Positions 12,150 through 24,559 of a stretch of 64,000 bases of DNA are shown one piece after another (the first letter of the stretch is position 1; each line of letters starts with the position of its first letter). The notes under the pieces were generated by a model, which was not told the origin of the DNA, ran no database searches, and saw only the letters and a list, made by a program, of their open reading frames with translations. The position numbers and the translations under genes were made by a program. The DNA lies in the NCBI RefSeq assembly GCF_958295425.1, contig NC_081136.1, forward strand, positions 29,626,077 through 29,690,076, in the 5' to 3' direction. The DNA is from Solea solea. Its lineage: Eukaryota; Chordata; Actinopteri; Pleuronectiformes; Soleidae.

Positions 12150-13300
12150 TCCTACTCTGATCTTTTTTTGGTTTGCCCTCTGTGCTTTTTCATCTCCCCT
12201 CCTTCCCTCACTCGCTTCATCATCATCATTCATCCTAGTTTCTACTCTCCTCCCTGGCACCCATCTGCCCGTTTCTCTCTTCTTCTTCACAGCCAGGGGG
12301 CCAATGTTTGATAATGTCACATCATTCTGTAATGGACTCTGGTCATGACTCACCCACAGATGGCTTGGAGAAATATACTTTTTTTTTTTTCTCCCCCCCC
12401 ATGGTGTCCCAGTCATCAATAAAAGACTGTAGCAGCACGTTAAACTGTGCTCTTCCTTATGATGATATTGAAATCAGGTCATTTAGATGCCGTGGAGCAG
12501 GACATGCTCATCATTTGAAAAGTTGGGGCTGCTGATAACTCGTTATTAAATGCAGGAAAACATGGAGGAAAATTGGCAGTTTGCTAGTATACATTATACA
12601 TCACTGTTGAAGTATGGCATTTCCTTTTTTCAGGGAATATGGTATAAATGTACAAGTGTTTACTGTATAATCCTCCGCCCAGCGAGGGGCTCGAGAGGCA
12701 TTTGGGTAAAACAGGATGTAAGACTCACTTTGACAGTGTCAGTAGTTACAAAAGCAGATACTTGAGATGCAGTGGGTGTGCAGGGATTATAAAAAAAAAA
12801 GGTAAAGCACCATGGTGGAATAGGAATATTAAGCCTAGCTCTGTCACCAACCTGACCCAGTGGCTGTGTATGAGTATGTGAGGATGGGCAGTATTTCTGA
12901 CACAATTATATTGTTTTGTTATTTTACTGAGATTGTGAAAAGTGTTTTTTTTTAAAATACATACCATTCAGTTTCTTTGAAACAACACAATAACGTCATA
13001 AGAATACAATATGTGAGGTTCTGTGGCAGATTGGGAGTCATGGTGCCAGACTTTAATTTGTTAAAGTCACACATAGCAGCACGGTGTCACACGCTTTCAG
13101 AGCCACACTTGAGTTACCCCTTTTTTTTTCAATGTATTTTTTCTTTGTTGTCCATTGAGTGATTGGAGTCATAATAATTGAATGTGTATTCTGTGTTCTC
13201 AATCCTTCAGTAAGTGCTATGGTGTGTACAACTCATCTCATCATTTCATGATTACTGGCTTCTAAGTAATTATTGTTTTGGATGGGAATAGGATATTACA
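12150..13300. other. Intergenic; no gene seen
   Basis: Pyrimidine-rich at 12180-12290, with a homopolymer T/C run at 12378-12401. Frames here are open on both strands and lack coding character. Confidence 0.45.
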
Positions 13301-13305
13301 TTTAA

Positions 13306-13678
13306 CCCTTTAACACCGAGCGTATAGCAGACGATGCGTTTGTGCAAGCGCACTTTGCATAGTAACTGCACGATGCAAAATTCCAGTTTCTAAAAGCTGA
13401 GAAGTTGCAAGTCAAAGCCAACATGTGGTTATTTGCAGGAAGTCGGAGATTCAGTGTTTTTTTGGCCTATTTTTGCACATTGAGACAAAGACTCAAGAAA
13501 ATTAGATTTTAAATATGTATTATACTGTTCAAATTTCAAATCTAACGCGCAAAATCTGATGTTCATGCACAACTAGAGTGTTGTAAATGGGCAAAAGCAC
13601 TTACTCACAGGACATTTTCTGGCCCTTTTGTGGTTAAAATAAGCAACAACAACAAACAAGTCCTTAGGTGTTAAAGGG
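13306..13678. mobile_element. piggyBac-like MITE, copy 1
   Basis: The left end TTAA|CCCTTTAACACCGAGCG and right end TAGGTGTTAAAGGG|TTAC give a 12-base TIR and a TTAA-type target site (one base changed on the right). The interior aligns with copies 2 and 3 but lacks a block before the GGGCAAAAGCACTTACTC segment. Confidence 0.8.
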
Positions 13679-13689
13679 TTACACATGAG

Positions 13690-15170
13690 TACCTGATTTC
13701 TTTTGTAAGAGGTTGTGCACACACACCAATGACAGTTTCAGCTGTCAACTAAATTATGCAACTGTCCTGTGATGTAACACACCATTTGTGACGTCAGATC
13801 ATTCATTTGGATTTTTTGCTGATTCATTGAGGGCTTAATCTGTTACTGAACACAAAGACGGTAAAATGGAAAAATGCAGCAGTTTATTTTGATACATGGC
13901 GTGGCTGCTGTAGTTTATTTTGGGTCTTCGGTAGTTTATTTTAAAATGCATATAGATGTATTTTTGCTCATGCCTGACTGTACCCATGTATCACCAGTGT
14001 GACGTACCAAAGCAACCTAATGTGTTTGCTTAAATTAAAATACACTCCACAGTGCTTCCTTAACTTTTTTATGTTGCATTTCTGTAACGATGACGTTGCA
14101 GAAATGTACCATCTGCTGTTTCGGACTGTCACATCTAATGTTATTTTGAAATGAATGTCAATTTATAATTTTGGCATTCAAATATCATTTTATGGATGTG
14201 TAAATAACTCTTAAGTGAAAGGCTGGGGGAGAAAAACAACTATAAAGGATCTATTGCGATCCATCTGTGGGTTTGACCAAATACAGCAAAAAAAAACAAA
14301 GGAAAATAAGCCATTTACCCTGCTCCTGCTGCTGCCGCAATCTTTTAATATATAATTTTCTTCAATCGAGCACTTTCATATTGTTATCTTCATGCAAACT
14401 GTGATAAACACATCAACAGTCTCTGTGCAGATATACCAACTAGTCATAGACACCTCAAGCTAGTACACGAGACAGCGTTGCATGTTGTCAGACTTAGGAG
14501 TCATCAATCAACATGGTCGAGCAGAGGGTAGATGTGTTTATTCAATGTGTGTCAAATGATTTATAAAATCATGAAGGTTTTTTGAAAGTGCAACAAGGAG
14601 CACGGCGTGACTACTGTATGTAAGAATTTGATGTAGCCTTGTGGTTTGAATAGTGGAGCCCAGGAAGTAGAATGGAAGTAAAAAGAACTCTAACTTTGAG
14701 TCTACTTGTCACCAGATTTATAACCATCACATCAGTAAACCACTGTGTGACTGGGAGCTACTAAAAGGTGCAGTTACAGGTGAAGTCTGACCAGAAAACG
14801 ACCTCGATTTTAGTGTGTAAGAATGAAGCAGTCAGATAAGGATGTGAACCTTTGCTTCCACATATGACGGTGATGCGTCTTAATTAAGGGGGAGGACAGG
14901 AAGTCGTGCTTTGTTCATCATGTTGCACATCAAGACGATGTTAATAATGGCATTGCACAGTGAGCCATACATTAAACACATGTATGAAAATTGGAATTAA
15001 TATGCCATGTCAGGCCCATTAATCACATTTCAGAGAATGATACTCGCCTCTGTGTACATTCTGCATCTGTATGTTTCTTCTAAGCATTCAGAGAATATCA
15101 GCTAAATCCCGTGGATTTACAGTAGTCAGTTTGAGGGTGATTAAGTAGCCTTCATTATTCTAAAAGCTCT
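13690..15170. other. Intergenic; possible regulatory DNA
   Basis: Mostly high-complexity AT-rich DNA. The part at 14870-15160 is repeat-free and rich in TTAATTAAG, ATTAAT and TGATTAAG cores, typical in appearance of developmental enhancers. No exon was recognised. Confidence 0.35.
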
Positions 15171-15171
15171 A

Positions 15172-15194
15172 TGTGTGTGTGTGTGTGTGTGTGT
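15172..15194. repeat. (TG)n microsatellite
   Basis: Perfect TG repeat. Confidence 0.95.
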
Positions 15195-15898
15195 TCATGT
15201 GTGTTTTGAAATAGGGAGTGAATGATATGGATAAGAGAGGAGCTGCACACGGCTGCATTAAGTTGGGTCTTGGAGCGAGCACTCTGCAGTGATGTGGCCG
15301 GACCAGTCTGCAGCAGGCAAAATAACAAACGACTCCCTGAGTGCGTAAGCCAGACCTCTCAGCTCTGATAGCCTGAAATCCTCACATCATGACTGGAAAG
15401 CTCTTGTTTAGCTGCAGGAATGATGTGTTTATCACTGGACGCTTTACAGCAATGTGTTGAACCTGGGCACTGCACTGAGCTCCGTTGTGGCAGCCCCTTC
15501 TTGTCACATGTCTAAAACTGATAGATTTGCGAGCTGACAGAAAGGTTCACAGAGGGTGCAGGCTGGCCACGTTAATTGGTGCCTGTTTGTTTGTTCTGGG
15601 AGTATCCATGATGATAGAAGGGAGTACAAAGGGGTTGATGGAAAGAGTAATGGTAGCTGTGGTGGACGTAGTTTGAGACAAAAGCATGTGTCACAGTCAT
15701 TTCTGTCTGACTGCGATAAGCATGTTTAGGGGGGAAGACCTAAAGAGAGCCTGGACATACAGGATAAAACTGTTCTCCCTGTTCTTTTCTTCTTCATATT
15801 ATTTTCAATTATTGTCAAGCCTAGTTTGCCTATAGTCAGCCAAGTGAGATAACATGTGTGGGTATCCTTGTTTGTGTGCATATGTTGTTAATATCATG

Positions 15899-16404
15899 TT
15901 AACACCGAGTGTATCGCAGACGACACGTTCGTGCAAGCTCACTTTGCATTACGGTAATTTACGAATCAGCAACTTTTTCACCAGAGAGCAGAGTTTCCAT
16001 TTTTTGGCCTGTTTTTGGACATTGAGAGACTCACACAAATGTTATTTTAAATATGTTTTATACTGTTTATACAAATTTCAAATTTACCACGCAAAATCTG
16101 GTGTTCGTGGACAACTACTCTGTTCAATATAGAGATTTTCCTGGTAGCTGTTGGAGATTAACCCACGTTTTTTAGGATTGTTAGATACTAAAAATAGTAA
16201 TAGTAAACTAGTGTTTTTCTTGATTTTAAATTGTTAATACACTATTTTATCATGCAGTAAATTGTAAATAACTGTCAAATATTGAAAGTAATTCTGGAAA
16301 AATGGGCAAAAGCCCTTACTCGCAGGACATTTTCTGACCTTATGGTTACAAAATAAGCAAAAAAAAAGTCCAGACAGACATTTTGAGGCTTTGGTGTTAA
16401 AGGG
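15899..16404. mobile_element. piggyBac-like MITE, copy 2 (longest)
   Basis: The left end has lost the CCCTTT and starts AACACCGAGTGTATCGCAGA; the right end is GGTGTTAAAGGG followed by TTAA. It contains the internal block missing from copy 1 and the right end missing from copy 3. Confidence 0.8.
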
Positions 16405-16429
16405 TTAAAGAATAATACCACTATTTTAG

Positions 16430-16560
16430 TCAATCCCAGCTGACATAGACCGAAAGGACAGGGTCCAGTTAACCTCTGCATGTTTTTGGACTGTGGGAGG
16501 AAACCAGAGAACCCACATGCACAAGGGGGTTCACACAGAAAGACCCTTGACAAAGCAACA
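16430..16560 (-). repeat. Teleost dispersed repeat fragment
   Basis: TGCATGTTTTTGGACTGTGG and GAGAACCCACATGCAC are the reverse complement of a text universal in fish dispersed repeats. The minus frame 16275-16616 reads through this and copy 2 of the MITE, so it is not a gene. Confidence 0.75.
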
Positions 16561-16619
16561 GAGAATGTGACCTTCTTGCATGTGAGCCCCTTTTTAAAAA
16601 TAGTTTTCAACAACAAATG

Positions 16620-17630
16620 AGAAGTGAAATAAGTTTGGTGTCTCTGCAGCCTTTTCCCTTCATGACAAAACCTGCAGCTCCAAGGTCTGGGGCCTTTTTC
16701 TTTTTGCGATTCTCTTTTTTAAAGAAGGAAAAAGAGACTGAGAATATTTTTTTTTCTCCATAAAAGCTTTGAATCCATTTTCTTTATCCTGCGGCAAAGA
16801 AGTTCATAGATGGTTCATTTCCAGAAAGTCGTAATAATGGTTTTGGACAGCATCTATTGAGAGTGCACTGGAGGCCATGAGTCCACCAAAACTCAATTAC
16901 CAACTGTTCAGAAAATGTTCAGTGATGGTAGTGAAAGTGGGGAACAGGATGGAAATGGCGACAAATTTTTTTTTTCTGGCTTTCTTCTTAGTTTATTTTA
17001 TGTGTGCGCCATGCAGGACTGGCACTGAGTTTAATGTGTGCTGGTAAAAGATTTTTTTTTTTTTTTTTGCCAGAGACTGAAAGTGAACTTTAATTCTCAT
17101 CACTCTCAAAGACTCTATTTGCAAAATTAATAAAAGATTATAAATCTCATATGTATGCGTCTCTATGTGTACAAATGAGATTTTAAATATTTATAGAAGC
17201 CAAAAATCTTAATTGGCACCATAACCAGAGAATAAACACACTGCTTGTGTGTACACTGTGCACGTTCACGTTCATGCATGTGGATTCAGCTCTGTAAAAC
17301 CATCGGCAGAGAAGAAACCATACTCGGGTGCACATTTTCCCTTTGCTGTTCTGTAGTAGTCTCACACAGCACATAATTATGTCCATCACCTGCTCACCGC
17401 AGTCCAAAAACAGACTTTATTTTTTTTACACAGCATTGCACCGCTATGCTAATGATGCAAGCTTTACTTACCAGCTGTTAGTCACCATGCAGGCTTGCTG
17501 TGAGAATAGGACTACACAAATTTGAGTTCAGCACTGATGCAAGCTTAAAAAACAGACTTTTATGCAGTATTTTTATGTAGTATACCGCTAATTATTCTAC
17601 ATAAGGGATTTCATCTAACAAGAGCTATCT
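16620..17630. other. Intergenic; no gene seen
   Basis: AT-rich with T homopolymers at about 17051-17070. No feature recognised. Confidence 0.5.
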
Positions 17631-17635
17631 AGGTC

Positions 17636-17818
17636 CGTGTTTCTCAATCCTGGTCCAGGTTCCCTGCTCCAGTACACTTGATTCAAATGGTCAGCTCATC
17701 AACAAGCTCTGCAGAAGCCTGGTGACGACCCATTTATTTATATCAGGTGTGTTGGAGCAGGGAAACGTCTAAAAGGTGCAGGGCAGTGGGTCCCGAGGAC
17801 CAGGATCGAGAAACACTG
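17636..17818. mobile_element. Palindromic MITE (TTTCTCAATCCTGG family), copy 1
   Basis: It starts TGTTTCTCAATCCTGGTCC and ends GGACCAGGATCGAGAAACAC. The arms are inverted copies meeting near CATCAACAAGCTCTGCAGAA. This is a known, very common fish element type. Confidence 0.85.
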
Positions 17819-18157
17819 ATGTGGGTGTAGAGCAGAGGCAGTGCTACTTTGCTCTGCAGGTGAATAAACCGATAATAAGTGGTGAGGTTTATTTCCCTGC
17901 TTTATTTACCAGCCAAAATAATTATTTAATTGTGTATTTTATTGCAGAGTAAATGTCTAGACTACTTTTTTTGTTTTTTTTTTTTTGTTTACCGTTTCTT
18001 TCGCTTTAGTGTGACTCAATAGGGCCACCCTATTTGGAAATCCTAGAGTGATATTGGATATAACGAGACGTTCCATTTTTCATTAATATTATTTATAATT
18101 TATTTTAGAGTATATATAGGAATACACAAGAAAATCCCAAATAAAGTAAAGGAACAA

Positions 18158-18191
18158 GGAGGCGAGTAGAGCCGGTGGAAATACCCCATAA
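18158..18191. mobile_element. End fragment of the palindromic GTACC MITE
   Basis: GGCGAGTAGAGCCGGTGGAA matches the right end of the element at 32821-33272. Confidence 0.5.
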
Positions 18192-18445
18192 GAGTGGTTC
18201 ACTACATTGAGATGCCAGCTCCGATACCTGTTTTTGTGGAATTCCTTAATGTACATGTGACTTTGTGTGTAACCAACCTTGCAGGCTTCGATGGTGTGTC
18301 ATTCCAAGGCCAACACTTATTCCCCATTGTGCTTCAATGTCACTAGAGAAAAGCGGTGGCAGATTGTACTGATGAGCCTCAGGATACGGTGTTTTCTGTT
18401 GACATGCAATATGGAATGCAAATGAAGTTCAAGCAGGAAGCTGTT

Positions 18446-18464
18446 TGTGTGTGTGTGTGTGTGT
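18446..18464. repeat. (GT)n microsatellite
   Basis: Perfect GT repeat. Confidence 0.95.
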
Positions 18465-19059
18465 AGGAAGTTATTAATGAGGGTTCATTATTTGACATTT
18501 CTGAATTTTGTACATCAGTACTTTAACAATAACTCCATAATGGGCTTAGAGTAAAAGTAGAAAACTGATTGTGTGTTGGACTTAGTCTCCCACAGGAGTG
18601 TGGGCCATCTGTGTCCTGCTTTCAGCTGTAAAGATGCAGGTCAAACAATGATGAATTAAAAAACAATTGCCCCGATGGATTAGATTAAAAATATGAAATA
18701 CACCGTGTATGGCTGACTAATAATAAATGCCTCTATTATAACCCAGTGGGAGCTCAAGCAATGTTACCATTGACAGCAAACAGTATGTGAGCTGGAGTCC
18801 TGCTGGTTGCTTAGTCGTTTAAACACTGAAGAGATGCATCAACTGCCCCCTACCTGCTCATGCAGCTCTGTGTCCACAACTGTTTCCATCAGAGAAACGT
18901 TTCAATCAATTTCATTTTCACCAGCAGGATCGTAATAAAAATGGATCACAAACAAATATGACTTGATTGTGGCTGCGCAAGCTGTAAGTCAACATGCATA
19001 TTAGCACCTTGTAAAGTGACATAATACTGTGTATTGAAAGTGACACTATACTATGAAAT

Positions 19060-19566
19060 ATCTATTAACGTGATCAAATATTTTAACGCAGTTAGTGCAA
19101 GTTTGTTTACTTCTGGTGTACGCTGACCTCCGACATGCCCGTTTCATTCTAAGAAAGTGAGCAACGGAACCATCGATAAAACAAAAGTTACCTGGGAGTC
19201 ATGGCACAGTTTATTGACCAGGACTGGAAGTTGCGATTCTTTGCCTTGACTGTCAAAAAACACAGATACTAATCAGCGACTAATTGCTGAGACCTGCGAA
19301 GAGGAATTCCTTAACATTGCCAACGAAACTAAGCAAACTAACCACTCTAGGCACCGATAGTGCCCACAATATGCTGGCAGCTGCCTGGAGACTTGAAATC
19401 ACGTAGTTCTGTGTTTAAAAAGAAAAACTGTCTGAAATGCACACTGTCTACGCATTAATTTAGTCATTAAAAGAGAAGCAAACTTTTTATCATGATTAAT
19501 ATAGATTAACACATTTCAAAACCTGAGATTAACTGGTAAAACATTTTTAATCTATTGACAGACCTA
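19060..19566 (+). mobile_element. Decayed hAT transposon
   Basis: The left edge has AACGTGATCAAATATTTTAA and the right edge TTAACACATTT...TTTTTAATCT, resembling the ATTAACG/CGATTAA ends of a common fish hAT family. The interior carries transposase remnants (next entry). Confidence 0.65.
19180..19402 (+). pseudogene. hAT (ZBED-type) transposase remnant
   Basis: Three short blocks in three different frames match the RNase H-like region of BED-zinc-finger hAT transposases: FIDQDWKLRFFALTV (from 19207), AETCEEEFLNIANE (from 19286) and TDSAHNMLAAAW (from 19353), the last covering the TTDSAxNM motif. The frame changes and a stop between blocks show it is dead. It represents a small internal part of a protein of about 600-700 residues. 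Confidence 0.7.
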
Positions 19567-19569
19567 AAA

Positions 19570-20450
19570 CAAACAACTGCCTCAAAAGTCCAGTGGTGTT
19601 TATTTGCAGATTGTAAGTATGATTTGGTTTTTATCAGTGTACCGTCCGCTGAAATTAAAAATCATTACCTTTTAGAATTAGCTAATCTTTGCCATGTTTC
19701 TAAAGTGGCCTTTCACAATTTTAGGGAGTACAGTGTATAAAATTCAATTTAGTTTGCATCAAAACTGAAACCTGTTTATTTTGTCCACACATTTTACAAA
19801 CTGTACCTTTTTAACGTATTGCAAAGATCTTTTGAGGTTATATAATACTTACTTATACTTATATATACTTGTTGTGAGTGTTGTTGGCTCATTTTCACCT
19901 ATTGTTGCCATGAATCAGTGTTTATCAGTAATTGGGACTGGCATTATTTAGAGGCATTGTTCTGAATATAATTATGTTGATCACAGTCTCGCTCACGAGC
20001 ACATACACAAACACAGGCATACACATAATATGGTACCTGTGGGAGATTTGTGGAGGCATAAAGAAATAATTTTGTGGCAGTTTATCCATGAATCACATTG
20101 AAGGCTGCTTCCACCTGTCACAGCATAGGAACAGCGTGGCTTTACCTCCCACGAGGCTCTGGGGAGAAGGACTTACAGCAGATGGATGAGCTGATACAGG
20201 AGGGATCTGGTTCATCTGATGGGTTTCTATATGCGGGCTGAGAATATAGGTCAGTAACACATTTATACCCTTTATAATGTTGAGCTTTTACACCAAGCGC
20301 TCTAAGTGATGACTCCCACATTCTTCCACCACCATCACTTTGTTGCCAAGGCGATGAATCAGAGGGAGATTAAAAAGGAGAGGAGAAATCAGGGAAACAA
20401 TAAAAGCAAAACATTTTCATCTCAGGGTGAAAAAAAGAAAGATTTGATTG
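19570..20450. other. Intergenic; no gene seen
   Basis: AT-rich. GTTGCCAAGGCGAT at 20342-20355 is a weak X-box-like match. Confidence 0.4.
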
Positions 20451-20454
20451 CTTC

Positions 20455-20645
20455 AACGATCAATTACTAAATTGATTGGCTTGGTAATCGATGAATCGCT
20501 TGTTTTTTTTCATAATTAAAACAAGCTCTCACATCTGACACGTTTTGGAAAACACCATTTTCCATTTTATGGTCCAAACAACTGATCCATCATTCGAGAA
20601 AATCCTTGAATGATTATTTGATCGTGAAAATAAATGTTAGCTCTG
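20455..20645. mobile_element. hAT-type MITE (AATCGAT family)
   Basis: GATTGGCTTGGTAATCGATG and the ATCCATCATTCGAG...ATTATTTGATCG ending resemble the fish hAT element rich in AATCGATTA. Confidence 0.5.
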
Positions 20646-21109
20646 GCTCTTACGTCGTATTAAACCTTTTCACATGGAAGAGTAGAAAAAGCTAAAACTC
20701 CAACAGTCTTGTTTTGTTGCTGCTACTTTACCATATCTAAGTGTACATTTTTAATATTTAACATCTCCAAACTGTGTCATAATAAATCTCGCCTCCTCCT
20801 CCCATGTGCTGCAGGAGGAGGTTGTTTTGCCTGCTATTCATTCTATAAATGGGGTTATTTGTGTGTTGCCGTCTGAACAATAATCGGGAAGAGAAAAAAA
20901 AAAAGATGGAGAGGAAGTGACAGAAATGAGGAGGGGGGGGGCTTTAGAGGGATGAAAAGGTAGAGGGGAGCACATAGGGACAGCAAGAGGGATGGAGCAG
21001 TGCTGCAGTGTTCTGGCTGCTTTCCAAGGGCGGGCAGTGTTGCTTCCAGTGAACAAACAAAATATTGGCCTCAGCTAAATATAACATTTCCCTTTGTGCA
21101 CCAGGCTTC

Positions 21110-21110
<1 letters not shown>

Positions 21111-21153
<43 letters not shown>
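21111..21153. repeat. (GA)n microsatellite
   Basis: GA repeat of about 43 bases; it generates spurious Ser/Leu and Arg/Glu frames on both strands. Confidence 0.95.
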
Positions 21154-21155
<2 letters not shown>

Positions 21156-21159
21156 TGGA

Positions 21160-23320
21160 GAGGGGTGTATGGGGAGGGTGTTCACTGCCCCCTGACCTGC
21201 ATGAGGCCACCTGAGGCTGAGTGTGGCATTAATAACACGGACGTCGGGGTGTGCTCCCTCTGTTTCGCTGCCTCTTGGCTTTTCCTCCGGCTTCACACCT
21301 TCCACTTCTCCTTTTCCCTTCTTGCTTCCTCTTGTCAAACTGTCTCCTTTCCTGCTACTATATCTGTATTGTGCTGAAATGAGCAGAAGTCCCCCTCTCC
21401 TGTCCCCTCATAGTTTATTATGCATGACAAGCAACACAGATGACTCCCCCTTTACCTTTATCGTAAAAGCCTTTTTTTTCCTTTGTCATATTCTCCCTTT
21501 ATATTCACTTCCCTTTCCTTCTCTTTCTTCTTTAGACTTTATTGTCTCACTTTGTCTCTCTATTTTTTTTCTTCATCCGACACAAATACAAAGCTTTGAA
21601 AATGAACTGCCGCTGTCGCCGATGGACATTAATAATTTACAGGACAGCCAATGCGGCAGGAAAATGGAAATTAAACATAGGTTTTTAGCCTGTGCAAGAA
21701 AGGCATGAAGCCAGCCGTGCATAGCCTAGTCTAGTATGTATTTTCAAGAGCGGGGTGGTGCAAAATATTAACTCAGAAGACACACACACACACGGAATGT
21801 AAAATATTTGATCATTACTGCAAAATATATTGCAGTTTAACTCCCTGCAGGTGTTTGTTTGAGAGGCTACTTTCTCAACTGGTGATTATCTTCACTGAGG
21901 TGACTCTGGGTTGCACACAATAGTATTGTGAGGACAATACTATGTGTGCATGCACGTGTGTGTGTGTGTGTATATGGACATTTTGCATCTGATTTGTGCA
22001 GCAGTCTTACCCACGCATGTTTATGTTTTCTTCTAAGCTTCTTTTACCCTGTGAGGAAAAATGCTTCTCACTTCTTCAAAGGACACAGCAGCATGAAACG
22101 GGGAGAAAGCCTGTAGTCGGTGGCTGGAAGGCTGGTGCTGCTTGACAAAGAGGCAGATGAAACAGAACAGTAATGGGGACTAAAATTCAACACCACAGTC
22201 CAGTTAGACTTTTCTGGCTTAGGGAAACTTTCTGATGAGGAGCCAAACACAGATGAGGGGTTTTTTACACTGTCAGCAGCAACAAATCAAATACAAATTC
22301 CTTTAGGAGACAAAGATACAGAAACAATCACTGCCTCTTCTGTTTCACTTTGCCATCAGCTCAACAGCAAATTACATCGATATTTACCCCCACTTACACA
22401 GTAAGAAAAATGAAAATAAACATGTTGCTTTTGAGTCCTTTTGAGAGTACAACATGAGGTAATTTGTCAGGATCGAATCGCCAGATGGCATTCGCTGTAT
22501 ATGTGTAGATCTGAGTTAAATTGAGCTGTGGAAATGTTCATTGCAGGCTACAGCCACTGAAAGAGCTGAATTAATCACAAGATCACACCTTCTGAGTATG
22601 TCATCCACTTCCTGTCGAGAGACAATACGCAGGGAGACGGACAGACACAGTTTGCCACCCTCTGGCTGGCCCTGACACCCTATGAAATTGGCATTTCTGC
22701 GTATATTTCTGTGTATGTAACAGGTCTAATGATGCGATACAAAAGGCGTTTTGAGCTGCTGTCTCGTTTTAAAGTTCTTTGAGTCGAAAGTGCAGAATCC
22801 GTGACCTCCAGGTGTGAATGATGACATTCAGAATGACAGCGCTTCCTTAGAATCCACCATTCTGCAGGGGAGGAACGGAATTTGGACATGCTATACCTCC
22901 GGCACTATCAGACATGCCTGCTATCAAATGACAAACAGAGGGGAGCAGAGAGTGACTGTTCAGAATGTAACCCGCAGATGTTTCATTTCAGCTGCTGACA
23001 TGGTGACGGCTCGTGACCCCTGAACACGTTCATCTCCTGTGTCATCGCTCTTCAACCTCTCAACTCAATTTAATGCAGTAAATTGGCCCCGAGCTTGCTC
23101 ACAATGGTTGTCTCTTTCCTGATGGTGCAGCTTCACATCCTTACATACTTTTACAGAAGTCAGTATGACGGCAAAGTGAACTACCTTCCTCGGGGATCCA
23201 CGTGTGATGTGATGTTCTTTGTCTTCTCTCAGTGCCTGTTTGCTGTATGACAAACCACGTTGGAAAAATGTCACTTTCTCAATATATTTTTTGGCAAAGT
23301 TTCTAGAACATTGACAATCA
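21160..23320. other. Intergenic; pyrimidine-rich then mixed, no gene seen
   Basis: A CT-rich block (about 21240-21590) gives the 161-codon plus frame at 21223, whose composition (Ser/Leu/Pro/Phe) reflects the CT bias, not a protein. Nothing recognised in the rest. Confidence 0.5.
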
Positions 23321-23326
23321 CCTTAA

Positions 23327-23776
23327 CCCTTTAACACCGAGCGCATCGCAGACGACACGTTTGCGCGAGCACACATTGTAACTAATGTAGTTACATTTCC
23401 GTAACTACGCCACGGTTTGTGCTACTTGAATAAAACAGTTTTTGAAAGCTGAGAAGTTGCACGTCAAAGTCAAAGTGTGGTTATTACGGTAATTTCATTA
23501 GCACTGTTTCAGGAAAGAGAGGAAAGAGTGCCTGCACATAAGTTTCCATTTGTTTGGCCTGTTTTTGGACATTGAGACAAAGACTCAAACAAATGTTATT
23601 TTAAATATGTTTAATACTGTTCAAATTTCTAATTAAACATGCAAAATCTGGTGTCCATGTACAACTTTTTTCCAGTTTTTTTCTAAACACAACTTTTTAA
23701 AATTGTTAAAACAGTATTTTAAACATGCAGTAATTGTAAATAACTGACAGATATTGAAAGTTATTCTGGAAAAATA
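23327..23776. mobile_element. piggyBac-like MITE, copy 3 (3' truncated)
   Basis: A perfect left end TTAA|CCCTTTAACACCGAGCG followed by CATCGCAGACGACACG. It aligns with copy 2 through ATATTGAAAGTTATTCTGGA and then stops, without the right TIR. Confidence 0.8.
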
Positions 23777-24409
23777 TTTTGAGCGAATGACCAATCATAG
23801 CGGAGTAGATTTCTTTACATGCTGCTTGGGGCGAGGTCAAAAGGAGACAGAAAAGGAGCGATGAATAGAAATGAATAACAATCACACTTAATGTGACTGT
23901 GATTAAGTGTAGGACCATATGAGGACAGGATCTCACCCTGGTACTGATACAGAGCCAGCAGATGGTTGATGGTAACCCCTGAATAGGTTCCCCGGACATT
24001 GTGGTCGTTATGGTGATAATGATGCTTGAAATAAACCATATAGGGAAAAATACTTATTTTAACATTTAATATCCACTTTAACTGGTATGATGTGAAGTGC
24101 ATTCAGAGCAGATCCTACTTTGATTGCAACAAGTTGTCCTGTCATTACAACCCTTTTGGGGTGACCATTCTCTGTTAACTCTAGAGATGGTTGTGTGTGT
24201 GACAATCACTAGATCAACCATGCATTCAAAGTCACTTACATCACCTAAATTCGCCATTCTCATGCTCAATTTGAACTTCAGCAGGTCTTCTTGAGCACAA
24301 TTGAGCAGCGATGTGATTGGCTGTTTCGACAGGTTCCACTGTTTTGTTTAACTTAAGAGTAGCTTAACAAGTAATGTAAATGGTTTTTCCTCACTCACAC
24401 TATCATACA

Positions 24410-24550
24410 GCACACCATGCACGGCACATTTTCTATCACTCGTCTTTCATAGCCATTCACACGCTGCCAACACGGCCATCAGGAGCGACATGGGGTTAAG
24501 TGTCGTTCCCAAGGACACATCAGCATGTCCTACTGGTCATGCGTGTGAAG
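24410..24550. repeat. Teleost SINE-related dispersed fragment
   Basis: ATAGCCATTCACACGCTGCC...CATCAGGAGCGACATGGGGT...TCCCAAGGACACATCAGCAT is the tail text of a common fish SINE-linked repeat. Confidence 0.55.
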
Positions 24551-24559
24551 TGGTGTCCC

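Noticed and set aside
16275..16616. 113-codon minus-strand ORF with Cys residues
   Set aside because: Reads through a MITE end and a fish dispersed repeat.
21223..21708. 161-codon plus-strand ORF
   Set aside because: Composition follows a CT-rich tract; no domain, no splice-site support, and alternative frames are open too.
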